From assembly GCA_019321725.1 (NCBI GenBank), contig CM033114.1, positions 17,278,278 through 17,342,277 of the forward strand: a DNA stretch of 64,000 nt, written 5' to 3'. Position 1 is the stretch's first letter, and each line of letters starts with the position of its first letter. The position numbers and the translations under genes are program-made. Shown here piece by piece: positions 11,000 to 21,296 of the stretch. The notes below the pieces were generated by a model. That model searched no databases. It saw only the letters and a program-made list of their open reading frames with translations, and was not told where the DNA came from. Source of the DNA: Paulownia fortunei (Eukaryota > Streptophyta > Magnoliopsida > Lamiales > Paulowniaceae).

Positions 11000-11960
11000 C
11001 TTCTCCAAAAAATTTCTTGACCTTAGTTCTCTTACTTCTCCTTAATTCCATATATTCTTTTTCCTATTTTTTTAAAAATTAAATTAGTAGATGATTCACC
11101 TCCAGAAGATTCAAGTTTTAACGTACATGCCTCATATGGAATTCTAATTTTAAAAGGGAAAATATCCTCAAAGTATGTAGCATCTCTAACCTCAGTAATT
11201 GTGTTATTCGAAATTCTAGTAACTTCAAAATTAACCATTAAAAATCTATTTCCATTGCTATTTTTAGCATATCCAATGAAAAAATAACATCTATAGGTAT
11301 AACTACTTTTTCTAAACACCCCCACACTTTAAGAAAATTCAGTCTTGGAGCCCTCTTTTTCCATAATTCATAAGGAGTTTAATCATTATATTTAACAACC
11401 ACATGATTTAATATGAAACAAGAAGATAAAATAGCTTCTCCCCACAACTTCTCAGGTGTTTCAAAATTCAACAACATTGCATTAACCACATCTATCAAAG
11501 TTTTGTCTGCCCTTTCAGCTACACTATTTGATTGGAGTGAATAAGGAGGTGTGAACTCATGTATTAAACCATTGTCTTGATAGAATTTTGTCAACCTGAA
11601 GATTACCTAGGTTTCTTAATCCTTTTCTCTACTTGATTCTGAACTTCAGGTTTATAAACCTTAAACTTGTCAAAACTTCATCCTTAGATATGATGAGGTA
11701 AATGTAACAATACTTAGAAAAAAACATCTATAAAGGTCACACAATACTTAATTCCACCTCTACTAGAATATTTATTTGAATCACATGCATGACTATGAAT
11801 AAGTTCCAAAATACTTGAATTTCTAAGAACTGATTGATAAGTTTTTTTGTTTGTTTTGCTTGTGCACATATTTCACATTTATGATCAACATTTACTTGAT
11901 ATTTGGGAATCAAGCTTAGATCCACAAGCCTTTTAGCCTTTCTATTACTTATATGTCCTA
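11000..11960 (-). pseudogene. CopA integrase
   Basis: Two clear blocks. At 11594-11379, FYQDNGLIHEFTPPYSLQSN, AERADKTLIDVVNAMLLNFE and EKLWGEAILSSCFILNHV match the C-terminal half of the copia integrase core and its catalytic-Glu region. At 11325-11032, a YFFIGYAKNSNGNRFLMVNF segment followed by a DATYFEDIFPFK-like block matches the conserved post-integrase module. At 11925-11737, CEICAQAKQTK corresponds to the Cys pair of the zinc site. The segments are separated by frame breaks. Element orientation and order agree with CopA gag to the right and RT to the left. Confidence 0.87.
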
Positions 11961-12219
11961 ATCTTTCATGCCATCAAACATTAGATTGAATACTAAAAAC
12001 CAATTTCGAACTTTTAATAATATCATTCATAACATTCAACTTAAATAAACCATCACTTACAAATCCTTTCCCAATAAAAGTATCATTTGTAGTGGTTAAA
12101 ACATTATTTAATTTCATAACTAATTTGTAACCACCTTAAACTAAACAAATCCATGACCTAAATTTCTTATAACTTCAGGCACATGCCGCACTACATCAAG
12201 TGTCAATATCTTTCCTGAA

Positions 12220-12647
12220 GCAATACTTCTAATCCTATGTGTTTGTGAGGTAGTATTATTTCCTAGTGTCAAGCTCCTTCACTTGAGTTATGATAGGATT
12301 TTAATTTTGATTTATCAAATAAACGTGTATATTATTAGCTCCCGAGTCTAACCACCTATCATTATTTTGATATATAAAGTTTACTAAAGGAAATATAGAT
12401 CCTAACATGATGGATGGTTCCCCTTCAACCAACATATTCACTTGACCTTGGTGAGTCTTAGGGATGAACTTCTCAGTCTTCTTGTAGTAACAATCTCTAG
12501 CTAAATGATTGGCCCTTCCATATACGTAGCATGGTCTTTTTTCTTTTTCTTTGCCGTTAACATCCCTAGGTTTTAAATTCTCAGGCTGAGCATTAATAGT
12601 GTGGTGATAGTCTTTTTTTCCAACCATTCTTGTTATTCTTAAACTTA
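12220..12647 (-). pseudogene. CopA nucleocapsid knuckle and protease
   Basis: Minus-strand frame 12627-12301. A basic stretch (KPRDVNGKEKEKRPC) runs into a zinc knuckle, CYVYGRANHLARDC, whose second Cys is Tyr, so the CX2CX4HX4C site is lost. The protease motif WLDSGANNIH (about 12350-12320) follows, with the Asp-Ser-Gly triad intact. Upstream of the first Met the frame continues KFKNNKNGWKK to 12647, where the Helitron begins. The matching gag half starts at 17200. Confidence 0.85.
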
Positions 12648-13993
12648 CTAGTAAAAAATACGTGCGTTGTAAAGACTGTGACTGTAATAGAAAATTTTAA
12701 TAATAAAATATTATAAAAATACATTTTATTTATTAATTTTTTGTTATTTTACTTTGATTTTAGTCCCAAATATTTTTTTAATAAATCTTTAATCATATGT
12801 CAAACTAATATTATTATACAATTAATAATATATATGCAAAAATAAGATTATATTATATACAATCTTGTTATAATCATTACATGGCAACAGTAAATCAATC
12901 AAGATGCAAATATTTAATACTAAGCAATAATTTAACTAATTAATTTTTTAACCTATAAACTAAGTATATTTTTACTCTATAAACTTTAATTATTTTAATT
13001 TTTGGCTGCATTGGTTCTTCTTTTATTTGACCTTGACAAGTCAAGTTAATCTCATTTTATATGGTCTGATAGAAATTGTTTTATATATTTCTTTTTTAAT
13101 TTTGTTTTTATTTTCTCATGCATTCAAAATTTAGTTGTTGATTTGGCAAATCTTCTTCTTTTCAATAGATAAAATGATGACAACAAAATAAAATCATGAA
13201 TGAAATAGAATCAGTTAAAGTTATAAGTTTAATAAAAATCAATATCAATTAAGAATTTTGAGAAAATGAAGGTAAAGTTGAAATAGTAAATGTAGTGCTT
13301 ACTCATTGATCTTGGACAATTGTATGCCACGAGAAACAAAAAATTTTAGTTGATTTTCATAACTGTAAAAGACTTCATACATATTGTTGAATATGACAGT
13401 GTAATATGAATTTAAAGACAAAAATACATTTTTGGTCTTTTTAATTGGCTTGCTTTTATTTTGGTCCCTTGAAATGTGGGTTGGCAATTTACATATCTTA
13501 TAATTCAAAATTTGGTACATTTAATCTAAATTTCATCACATGCCTGATATATGACACATGATTTGGGGACTTTTCAGAAATAAATGAAAAATTACTGATG
13601 TGGATTTCTCTATTGATTGTTTTTATAAGAATATTGCTAAAATTTCTCTCCAAATTTACTTTCACATATTTTTTCTTCAAAACATTGAAAATGAATAAGG
13701 AAATGGAAGTAAAAAAAACATCATTCATTGAAATGTGTAATTAACGAAGAAATCTCCTAATTGATATCTAAAATTTGGGCCGTGTTGCTTCAATCATTTT
13801 TTTTTCTGTTTCACTTTTTTTTAGGAATACAATCTAAATTACAATTTTAATTCAGTTTATACATGTCATTTAAGTATTCATTGTATAATAGGCAATAATA
13901 GTGGACTTTGATAAAAAAAAATTATTTAGCTTATGATAAATAATTTTAGTATTAAAATAATCTTATATCCTTATTGAAGATTAAATATTTAAA

Positions 13994-14061
<68 letters not shown>

Positions 14062-17000
14062 ATATTTTATGATGGTATCGGTTGATATTTAGTAATTACC
14101 TTGATCTTCAAATTTTATAGTGAAACATTTAAAAGATTTAATATAATGTAATAGATAAATATGTGATGTATATTAACAATTGAAAAATTAAAATATTATA
14201 TTTTTAGTTCAATTTCTTTTTATTTTCATTTCTTGAGATAAAATAAATGAAAATTGATTTGGAGAGAGATTTAGCAATTCTTCCTCCAAAATAACCAATG
14301 TAATTTTCTCTCGATTTCTTAAAAATTCCCAATTTTAATTGATATGTTATGAGCTTGTGAATTTTTAGACCAAATTTAATTTTTTTGGGGTGAAATTTGG
14401 ACTAAATTTGTTGATATTTGAGAAATACTATATGTAAAATAATAGACACATCTTTTAAAGGAGTAATACTAAAAATAAGCTAAGTAATAGGATTAAAAAT
14501 AATTCTTGTCTAGATCTAATGGCAAATTACAGTGATTGATATCTATAAGGATTCTGAAGATCTGTTTTCAAAATATTATTTAGGTTTTGTTCACCATTTT
14601 GGAAAAATAAAGGACTTTTTACAAATATTTATCTTAAAACATTTAATAATCTATATATTTAATAAAGGTTATTTTTTAAACTCAAAGAGAAATAAAACTG
14701 TTTTGAAATAGGTCCATTGTTAATCTAAATAAACTTGTCATATTTATTTACTTGCATATGTTTAGTACTTGTATATCACTTATATAAAACGATTTTTGTT
14801 ATAACTTTAAAAATCAGAAGTACATTTTAAAATTGTTAGGTTTAGTTGACGGTCTAACTAACTTAGATTTATTTTGAAAATAATATTTGAAAAACAAAAT
14901 GTAATGCAACCAATTTAGAGTATTTATGAAAAATATTTCATAATCAGTTTAAACTTTTATTTTTTCATGTATGATCAATTTATAAATGTAAAATTAATCA
15001 AAAAAATGTAGAAATCTTCTTCAAATATATTTTGGTAAAAAATTGAATTTTTATTTCTGTAGTCCCTAATTTTTACATTAAAAAGTATCATAATTATTTT
15101 TCTTACTAACTTCTTTCAACTTAACTGAATAATTTATTACTTAAAAAAATAACTAAACTAATTTATGGAATTAGTTAGAAATAATCTAAACTAAATGTGC
15201 ACTAAATTAATTTATTTCCTAAAACACTAATTATTAAAATTTATGAAATTACTTGTTGTAAATATAATTATAATTGAAATTACTAAATCAATAACTTATA
15301 TATAGTTATTATATAACGAAAAGATTTTATAAAGGAATTGGATACAACTTTAAAAGTAAAATCTATATAATATAATGATATAATACAATACTTACTCACA
15401 TACATCATTCAAATAAATACAGAAGTGAAGAAGATTTTAAAAAAATTAATGAATATTGAATTAATATTAAGTATGCAGTTCAAGTTAACTACTAAAAACA
15501 CAAGTGATTAAGAGATCTGATAAAATAAAAGTAAAAACTATTAAAATTTTCACTATAAATTAATTTAAACACAATTTTTAAAATTCTATTTTTATGTATG
15601 TCATTCTTGCAATGCATTATATGTAATCAAATCGAGTAATTTCACATGCTAAGCATTAATAAGATATTTTCAACTATTTATAATAATACTTAATTTTCTC
15701 AATCAATGTAATCTTCTTAGTTAATCAAGAGAAAATTAAATATTTTGGACACGTTTAATTTTAAAAAATATTTCACACACATACTTGAATTTTCACACAT
15801 AATTTAAATAATATCCAAATTTTGTCATAAGTATTAAATTGAGAGAATGATGTTCATTTAATTTATTTTTTAAGTGTCCTACAATGACACTTTTTAATCT
15901 ATTCTTTCTTCTTTCAAATTTGCATATTATATATTATTTCAAGATTTTCTAGCAATATACTTCTGTATAAGTAAAATATAATAATATGTAATGAAACACA
16001 AGAGGTTGAAACTATAATATAATTGATAAGGGAAATAATTCTAAAACTAAAATGTAAGTTATGAAATTTAAAATTTAATTTTTGAAATTATATTAAAGTT
16101 TACTCAAATGTTAAGTGTGATGTTTCTAATGCTAGAAAATTTTTAGTCTTTCTGTTGATCTTTTTTTTTTTTTTGGAATTTTCATCCTATTGGTTGGGCC
16201 TAATTAAAAACAAAAACCTCAAAAAATCCAATAAAAGTAAAATAAATATTTACTTTATTTTTCTAATCTTTTATTTACACCTCAACATTCAAAATGTGAA
16301 TTTAAAATCTCAAATCATAAATTTTAATTTTAAAGTTACTGCTTCTATCCAGTTGTATTTTGTTTTCCTTATTTAAATATGAATGTCTACGTTTTGCATT
16401 AATATGATTGTTTATTGTTGTTTTTTATTTTTTAATTTATATTATCACATGATAGAATTTGTTTAAATCAAATGAATGTATCATGAAAAATAGATAATCA
16501 AAATTAAATTAGAGTTTGAAAGTGTATATCGGTCATTAAAAAAGTTCTAGATGGAAAATTTGATAGAGCCCACCTAAATTATACAATCTTATATTTATGA
16601 AAAAACTCATGAGTCAATTAGAGCATCATAATATATATGTATCAAATTGACATAAATGGCAAAGCTTGAAAATAAAATCTTAACTATTTGACATTAAAAA
16701 AAATAGCCATTAAAATATACTACATATAATTTTGCACTATAATGTTAATATATGCATAACATATTCATCTCTATTGGATTATGTTAAAATTCTCTAAAAT
16801 AATTTATTAGATAATTTAAAGATCGAGTTCTTTATTATATGTTGTCCGACATCATTGTCAAATATTATGAAATAAAATTGTATTTATAATTATTTAAGGC
16901 AGAATAAGGACATAAAAATTAATCTACCATTAAAATATTTATTATTGTTCATACTCTTGAAATTCCAACCAATCAATCAAATAAATAAATTGCTGGTATC

Positions 17001-17199
17001 ATTATGTTCATGCTTTTGATATTCCAAACAATCAATCAAACACATATATGGATTGTTATAATTAATACAAATTATTTAATTAAACAAGTATCAAATTACT
17101 TAATTGCCATTAAAATTAACTATGTCAAAAGAATATTTTTGTCATATCAAAATTTTCAAGAAACCTTCAAAACTATTCACACTTTTATAGTAATATAGA
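12648..17199 (-). mobile_element. Hel1: 4.55-kb non-autonomous Helitron inserted in CopA gag
   Basis: On the minus strand the element begins TCTATATTACTATAAAAGTG (ending at plus position 17199) and ends TTTTTTACTAG (12648). It is flanked by A on the 5' side and T on the 3' side, with no target duplication. TC start, CTAG end and insertion between A and T are the Helitron rules. Removing it restores a continuous CopA gag frame reading KFKPRGN|KFKNNKNGWKK, which independently fixes both ends. No Rep/helicase motif or long ORF is visible inside, so it is non-autonomous. The interior is AT-rich with no recognised captured gene. The usual GC hairpin before the 3' end is weak (ACGCACGT region). Confidence 0.85.
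13996..14055. repeat. (TA)n microsatellite inside Hel1
   Basis: An uninterrupted run of about 28-29 TA units at about 13998-14054. No other function is evident. Confidence 0.97.
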
Positions 17200-18080
17200 T
17201 TACCTCTAGGCTTAAACTTATTTTTATTTTTATTCATTTTATCCTCAACTAGATTGACCTTGACCTTCATAATTATTTCTTAAAATTATCCTATGTTGTT
17301 CCTTTATCCTCATTGACTTAAAGACTTGAGTCAAAATCAAAGTCTCTTGTTGATGTCTTAGACCCCTAGCAAAATTAGACCAAGATGGTGGAAGTTTATG
17401 AAACTTTATATTCTTTACTAAAGTTTGATCCATTATCTTCTAGAGGCCTTAACAAATCCTGAAATTCATGAATTTGTTTATTAATGATTTTTCATCAACC
17501 ATAGCATAATCTGTAAAAGTGGAGGCCTAAAACCTTTCTATTCCCACACATCAATTCCATATGAGCTATCACCCATTAAAGCAGGACGTGAGCTGGGTTC
17601 AAACATCATGAGACAGTTCGCTCCATTTCCGGTGTGGGGCGTTCGAGCATTGAGAGGACCTTTCCCCTGCAAGAGAGGACAACGAAGAACGAACCTCTGG
17701 TGCACTAATTATCATGCCCATGGTAGAAGTTGGGTAGCCAAGTGCTAAGTATCCAACTGTTCAAAGCATCTAAATAGTAAGCCCACTCCAAGATTCAACT
17801 TCTAAGGTATTCCAAAGTTCCTTAGAACTCGTGATAGTATGAATCATATCATAATCCCTTTCTGATATGGCACTAAGGATATAATTACAACAATGATAAT
17901 ATATTTAATTTGGGGTATGCCAAGAGTTTGACTCAATATTTATATCTATGACAAAAATAAATTAAGAACGATTAACCAATATCTCATTTGATTTTATAAT
18001 CTCTTAAAATTTAGCCCAATAAATTTCTCAAACTTAACACTACTTACGTCTTCATGAGATGCCTTTTTTGATTTTAAGTT
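17200..18080 (-). pseudogene. CopA gag, N-terminal and core part
   Basis: Minus-strand copia capsid. Blocks in order: FEKFIGLNFKRL (about 18030-17995), ILSAISERDYDMIHTITSSK followed by ELWNTLE (about 17885-17805), TDYAMVDEKSLI (about 17505-17470), IHEFQDLLRPLEDN, KFHKLPPSWSNFARGLRHQQ, and a basic NKNKFKPRGN tail ending at 17200. The frame is broken several times. A 225-bp plastid rRNA fragment (17569-17793) separates ELWNTLE from TDYAMVDEK and stands in place of roughly 20 expected residues. The tail joins in frame to 12647 across Hel1. Confidence 0.88.
17569..17793 (+). pseudogene. Plastid 23S rRNA fragment (nuclear plastid DNA)
   Basis: The plus strand matches the 3' domain of chloroplast 23S rRNA. 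Key stretches are CATTAAAG..GACGTGAGCTGGG (17573-17597), GAGACAGTTCG (17610-17620), CATTGAGAGGACCTTTCCC (17648-17666), AGAGAGGAC (17672-17680), the sarcin-ricin neighbourhood, ACCTCTGGTG (17693-17702), GGGTAGCCAAGTGC (17731-17744) and AAAGCATCTAAATAGTAAGCCCAC (17763-17786). The GAGCATTGAGAGGACC form is plastid rather than plant mitochondrial. Many C-to-T and G-to-A changes indicate age. It has no rRNA function here. Confidence 0.92.
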
Positions 18081-18125
18081 ATAACTATTTTGGTATTAAT
18101 AAGGTCTTTCCAGCAAAATCTAACT

Positions 18126-18640
18126 GTAGGAGAATAATAGTGATATCTGTAAACAAATTCCAATAATGTAAAATCAATTTCTACATCAAATAACATATAT
18201 AACCAAAGAGAATAAATTTAATAGAAAAAAATTAAACTTCTATAACATGCAATTCTTATAATGGTCCACTATCAAGTGAAATAAAATGCATTAAATTAAT
18301 ATAATATTAAATCTTCTAATTACAGTTATAATACATAACATGAAAAATCAGTTTACCAGCTAATGAATAGTTTAAAATTCAATAGGGAAGAATTAACAAA
18401 TAATTGGCATGAACTAAAATTTTCAAAATGAAGAAATAATTATAATTGGCAAACAATTGAATATATCCTATTTCACAAATGTAAGCAATTTCAAATTAAC
18501 ATATGCTAAAAATGATTAATTAAATTTAACAAATAATTTTGATCATAGATTGTTGAGATTGTTTTTATGATGCAAGTAAAATATCTTTCACGCAAATAAA
18601 TCATAAGAATTCATATAATTTATAATTGTTGAAAAACATA
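18126..18640 (-). repeat. Possible CopA 5' LTR
   Basis: AT-rich DNA between CopA gag and the MULE remnant. A TG start at 18126 (TGTAGGAGAATAATAG) sits where the LTR should begin, next to a degenerate primer-site-like stretch at 18110-18125. No second copy lies in the window, so the right end near 18640 is a guess. Otherwise nothing recognisable is present. Confidence 0.3.
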
Positions 18641-18756
18641 TAAATTATGTAAAATAAAAATGACTTGCTTGTTGGAGTCATAACTCTTTCTTAGATCGTT
18701 ATGACCTCCCCTCCATTCAAGTAAAATTAATAAGAATGTTACAAAATTTATTTTTT

Positions 18757-18957
18757 TCATGAAAATAATTGAAGATTGGATTTAATTTTGAAGTTTTGAA
18801 ACTTCAAATTGTAACATTCTTCTTGGCCTCTATAATAGTCTTCTTTGTTTACCAATGCTCCACATATTTCTTCAACTGTCTCTTTTGTATGGAATATAAA
18901 CTCAATTGTATGTACACAAGGAATTTTGTAAGTTGTCATCTTTTGCACTACAGTTTT
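18757..18957 (-). pseudogene. MULE transposase, C-terminal (SWIM zinc-finger) part
   Basis: On the minus strand, downward from 18957, MTTYKIPCVHTIEFIF is followed by HTKETVEEICGALVNKEDYY. This matches the end of the SWIM zinc finger of Mutator-like transposases ('W.LTGIPC.HA') and the conserved segment after it ('..VE.YV...Y...Y'). It is the direct continuation of 42260-41759. CopD and everything nested in it (18958-41758) sit between the two halves. The first Cys of the finger is at the damaged junction. A fossil remnant; terminal inverted repeats were not found. Confidence 0.7.
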
Positions 18958-19389
18958 TGCAAGAAATATTAAATGGGTTAACGGGTCACTACTTATGAGG
19001 ACTGACCGAGTCAAGTGTTTCAAATTAAAACTTGGTGCCCATAACCAATGTAAAAGAAAATTTCCCCTCATATTCTCTCCCACTTTGACAACAGATAAGA
19101 AAAACTCTGTGTAAATAACATAAGAAAACTAGAGAGAAAGAAGATTGTTCTTTTTTGCAATTTTGAAAAAATGAAGAAGAAGGCATAATATTGAGAGGTC
19201 AAGTTGTTATCAAGATTTAAAGAAAAACACCAGGAAAGTATTTGTATTGTTGGTTAAAACCCCTTCTGTATGTGATTGGGTTTGGATGAAAGTGAGAAGT
19301 ATTTGGATTGTGGGTTAAAACCCCTTCTGTATGTGATTAAGTTTGAATGAAAGTGAACGTTTCATGTATATTGTGTTTAATTTTCATCA
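18958..19389 (+). repeat. CopD 5' LTR
   Basis: Begins TGCAAGAAATATT and ends TTTTCATCA just before the primer site. It matches 41294-41758 in the ACTTTGACAACAG and GAGAGGTCAAGTTG blocks. It contains a 61-bp tandem duplication (19237-19358), with copies starting AGTATTTG at 19237 and 19298, that the 3' LTR lacks. Confidence 0.88.
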
Positions 19390-19390
19390 T

Positions 19391-19403
19391 TGGTATCAGA
19401 GCC
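19391..19403 (+). other. CopD primer binding site
   Basis: TGGTATCAGAGCC is an exact plant initiator-tRNA-Met complement, one base after the LTR end. Confidence 0.95.
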
Positions 19404-19550
19404 ATAATGGTTGAATTTAGCTCTGTTTTATATGTTAATATGTCTCTTTTATGCCATTAATCATGAAATCCATTTATAAATGATTAATGGGTCTTTAATG
19501 GAAAATTATGATATGTTTCATATTATGCCGTGATATTTTAATAGAAGCAT

Positions 19551-19555
19551 GCTTA
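19551..19555. repeat. Target site duplication GCTTA of CopC (left copy)
   Basis: GCTTA at 19551-19555 is repeated at 34272-34276, directly after the right LTR of CopC. Confidence 0.88.
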
Positions 19556-19808
19556 TAACAGATGTATTCGGTGAAAGGGATTAATTTCTTCATTTTAACC
19601 TACAACATATATACAATATATAATACAAGAATGAAATAAATCAAAATCTCCTAAACTAAGGCCTAACGTATGGACTTTCCTAAGCTGACTAAGTTGAATA
19701 ATTAAATGCCAAAAATCAAGCTTCAACTTCACATACAATCAATTACATAGAATAATCAAATCAAATTAAATTGAGTAATTGTTGGGGTTATGCCTGCTTT
19801 TTCCATTA
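19556..19808 (-). repeat. CopC 3' LTR (left)
   Basis: 253 bp, from TAACAGATGTATTC to TTTTTCCATTA on the plus strand, and collinear with 34029-34271. On the minus strand it starts TAATGG directly after a purine tract TTGAAGGGGCA (19809-19819). Confidence 0.88.
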
Positions 19809-19815
19809 TGCCCCT

Positions 19816-20677
19816 TCAAGATGGGCCATGAGAAGGGAGGCCGATCTTGACTTTAAGAGATTGAAATTGTGAATGAGGTAAAGGTTTGGTAAGAGCTTCT
19901 GCAAGTTGGTCACTGGAAAAGACATGAGCCACATGAAGAGTACCCGATTGAACTTGTTCTTGGATAAAATGAAAATCGATTGCAACATATTTCATGTTTG
20001 AATGAAAAATGGAATAAGAGCACAAATGAGTAGCACCAATATTATCACAACAGATAACTGGGGCATGAGATAAAGTGAGACCAAGATCAGTTAAGAGAGT
20101 ACACACCCAATTAAGTTCAGCTGCAATAGCAGCAACCAGTCGATATTCTTCCTCCGTAGAGGAGCGAGCAACAATCTTTTGTTTTTTCGAACTCCAAGAG
20201 ATAGGATTACGACCACGATAAACAACATATGCACTAATTGATGAGAAATCATCTTGACTCCAGCCCAGTCTGCATCTGAGAATACATGAAGATAAAATGG
20301 AGAATTACGATAAAGAAGTATACCTTCCTGCAAGGTACAACATAAATACCGCAATAGATGCTTGACAAGAGCCCAATTCTCAGTGGTTGGTTGATGCAAG
20401 AACTAAGATAATTTGTTGACTGCAAAGGAGATGTCAGGACAAGTGAGAGATAAGTATTGCAGACTACCAACAATAGTGCGGTATTCAGTAGGATCTGTAA
20501 GGGTGCTGCCCGAATGGATACTCAATGAAGAATTGGTAGGTAAAAGAGTGGAACAGGTTTAGAACCCACCATGTGAGTTCGAGTAAGAAGATCCATGATG
20601 TAACAACATTGTGATAGTAAAATACCAAGGTTATGAGGAACCAATTCAATGGCAAGAAAATAAGAGAGAGATCCGAG
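19816..20677 (-). pseudogene. CopC RNase H and RT C-terminus
   Basis: Minus-strand blocks run as follows. The RT end is SLSYFLAIELVPHNLGILLS then [18 protein letters not shown] (20677-20560). Next come [16 protein letters not shown] and KHLLRYLCCTLQEGILLY (about 20400-20340). RNase H follows with SDADWAGVK (catalytic Asp), VICCDNIGATHLC (second half) and the C-terminal AEALTKPLPHSQFQSLKVKI (19890-19830). It is frameshifted near 20250 and 20100. The first residues, at 20677, continue the FLKDLG block at 30656-30675 across CopB2: the CCGAG duplication lies inside the KDLG-SLSYFL motif. Confidence 0.92.
20673..20677. repeat. Target site duplication CCGAG of CopB2 (left copy)
   Basis: CCGAG at 20673-20677 is repeated at 30656-30660, immediately outside the two ends of CopB2. 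Confidence 0.95.
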
Positions 20678-20780
20678 TGTTGGGTTCGCTATAATTGCAG
20701 GTTATACGCAACGAAAAATTAAAATGTTTATCAAACATAAATTTAACTCCTTTGATTCGAAAGCGATTTTAACGATCGCG

Positions 20781-20856
20781 CTTATTCAAGTGAATATATA
20801 AATAAATATAAAATCGAACTTATTCAAGTGAATATATAAATAAATATAAAATCGGA
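20781..20856. repeat. 38-bp tandem duplication in the CopB2 left LTR
   Basis: CTTATTCAAGTGAATATATA starts at 20781 and again at 20819. Other family LTRs have one copy. Confidence 0.93.
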
Positions 20857-21061
20857 GGTTGTTGTAGGGAATGAAGCAATCAATTGCTTATCCTGGACTA
20901 TCAGAACTCGCAAGGATCCAAGCGTCTCCCCTTTATCAGGTCCACAATACGCAAGAGCAACACCAATCAAAAGGATTCGCTAGTATCCTTTCAATGGTTT
21001 ACTAATCTAGAAGCGGAGTAAATTTTCAAGAACAATAAAGATTGATTCTTTAAGTTTTTAA

Positions 21062-21296
21062 AACAATTATATGAAAAGAATAACAAGAAACTGATTTTAT
21101 TTTTCTTTCTTTTCTTTTCTTGGAGAGTAGAAATAGAATATTTTAAACAAATATGAGGGATGAAAATTACATAATCAATTCAAAAAAATTTTGAGCAAAA
21201 ATTATTTTGTTTAAAATCTTCTATTTCTACTCTCCAATAAAAGAAAAGAAAGAAAAAGAAAATCAGTTTCTTGTTATTCTTTTCATATAATTATTT
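21062..21296. repeat. Inverted duplication (about 89-bp arms) in the CopB2 left LTR
   Basis: AACAATTATATGAAAAGAAT... at 21062-21150 recurs as its reverse complement at 21208-21296, with a 57-bp spacer made of adjacent LTR sequence in inverted orientation. The right LTR (about 28803-28960) has the single, normal arrangement. Confidence 0.9.

Noticed and set aside
13498..13728. 76-codon frame inside Hel1 as a possible captured gene
   Set aside because: Ile/Asn/Lys-rich as expected from AT-rich DNA; no recognisable domain and no intron-like structure.
17569..17793. Functional rRNA gene
   Set aside because: Only about 225 bp of the 23S 3' domain, with many transitions, lying inside a dead gag gene.
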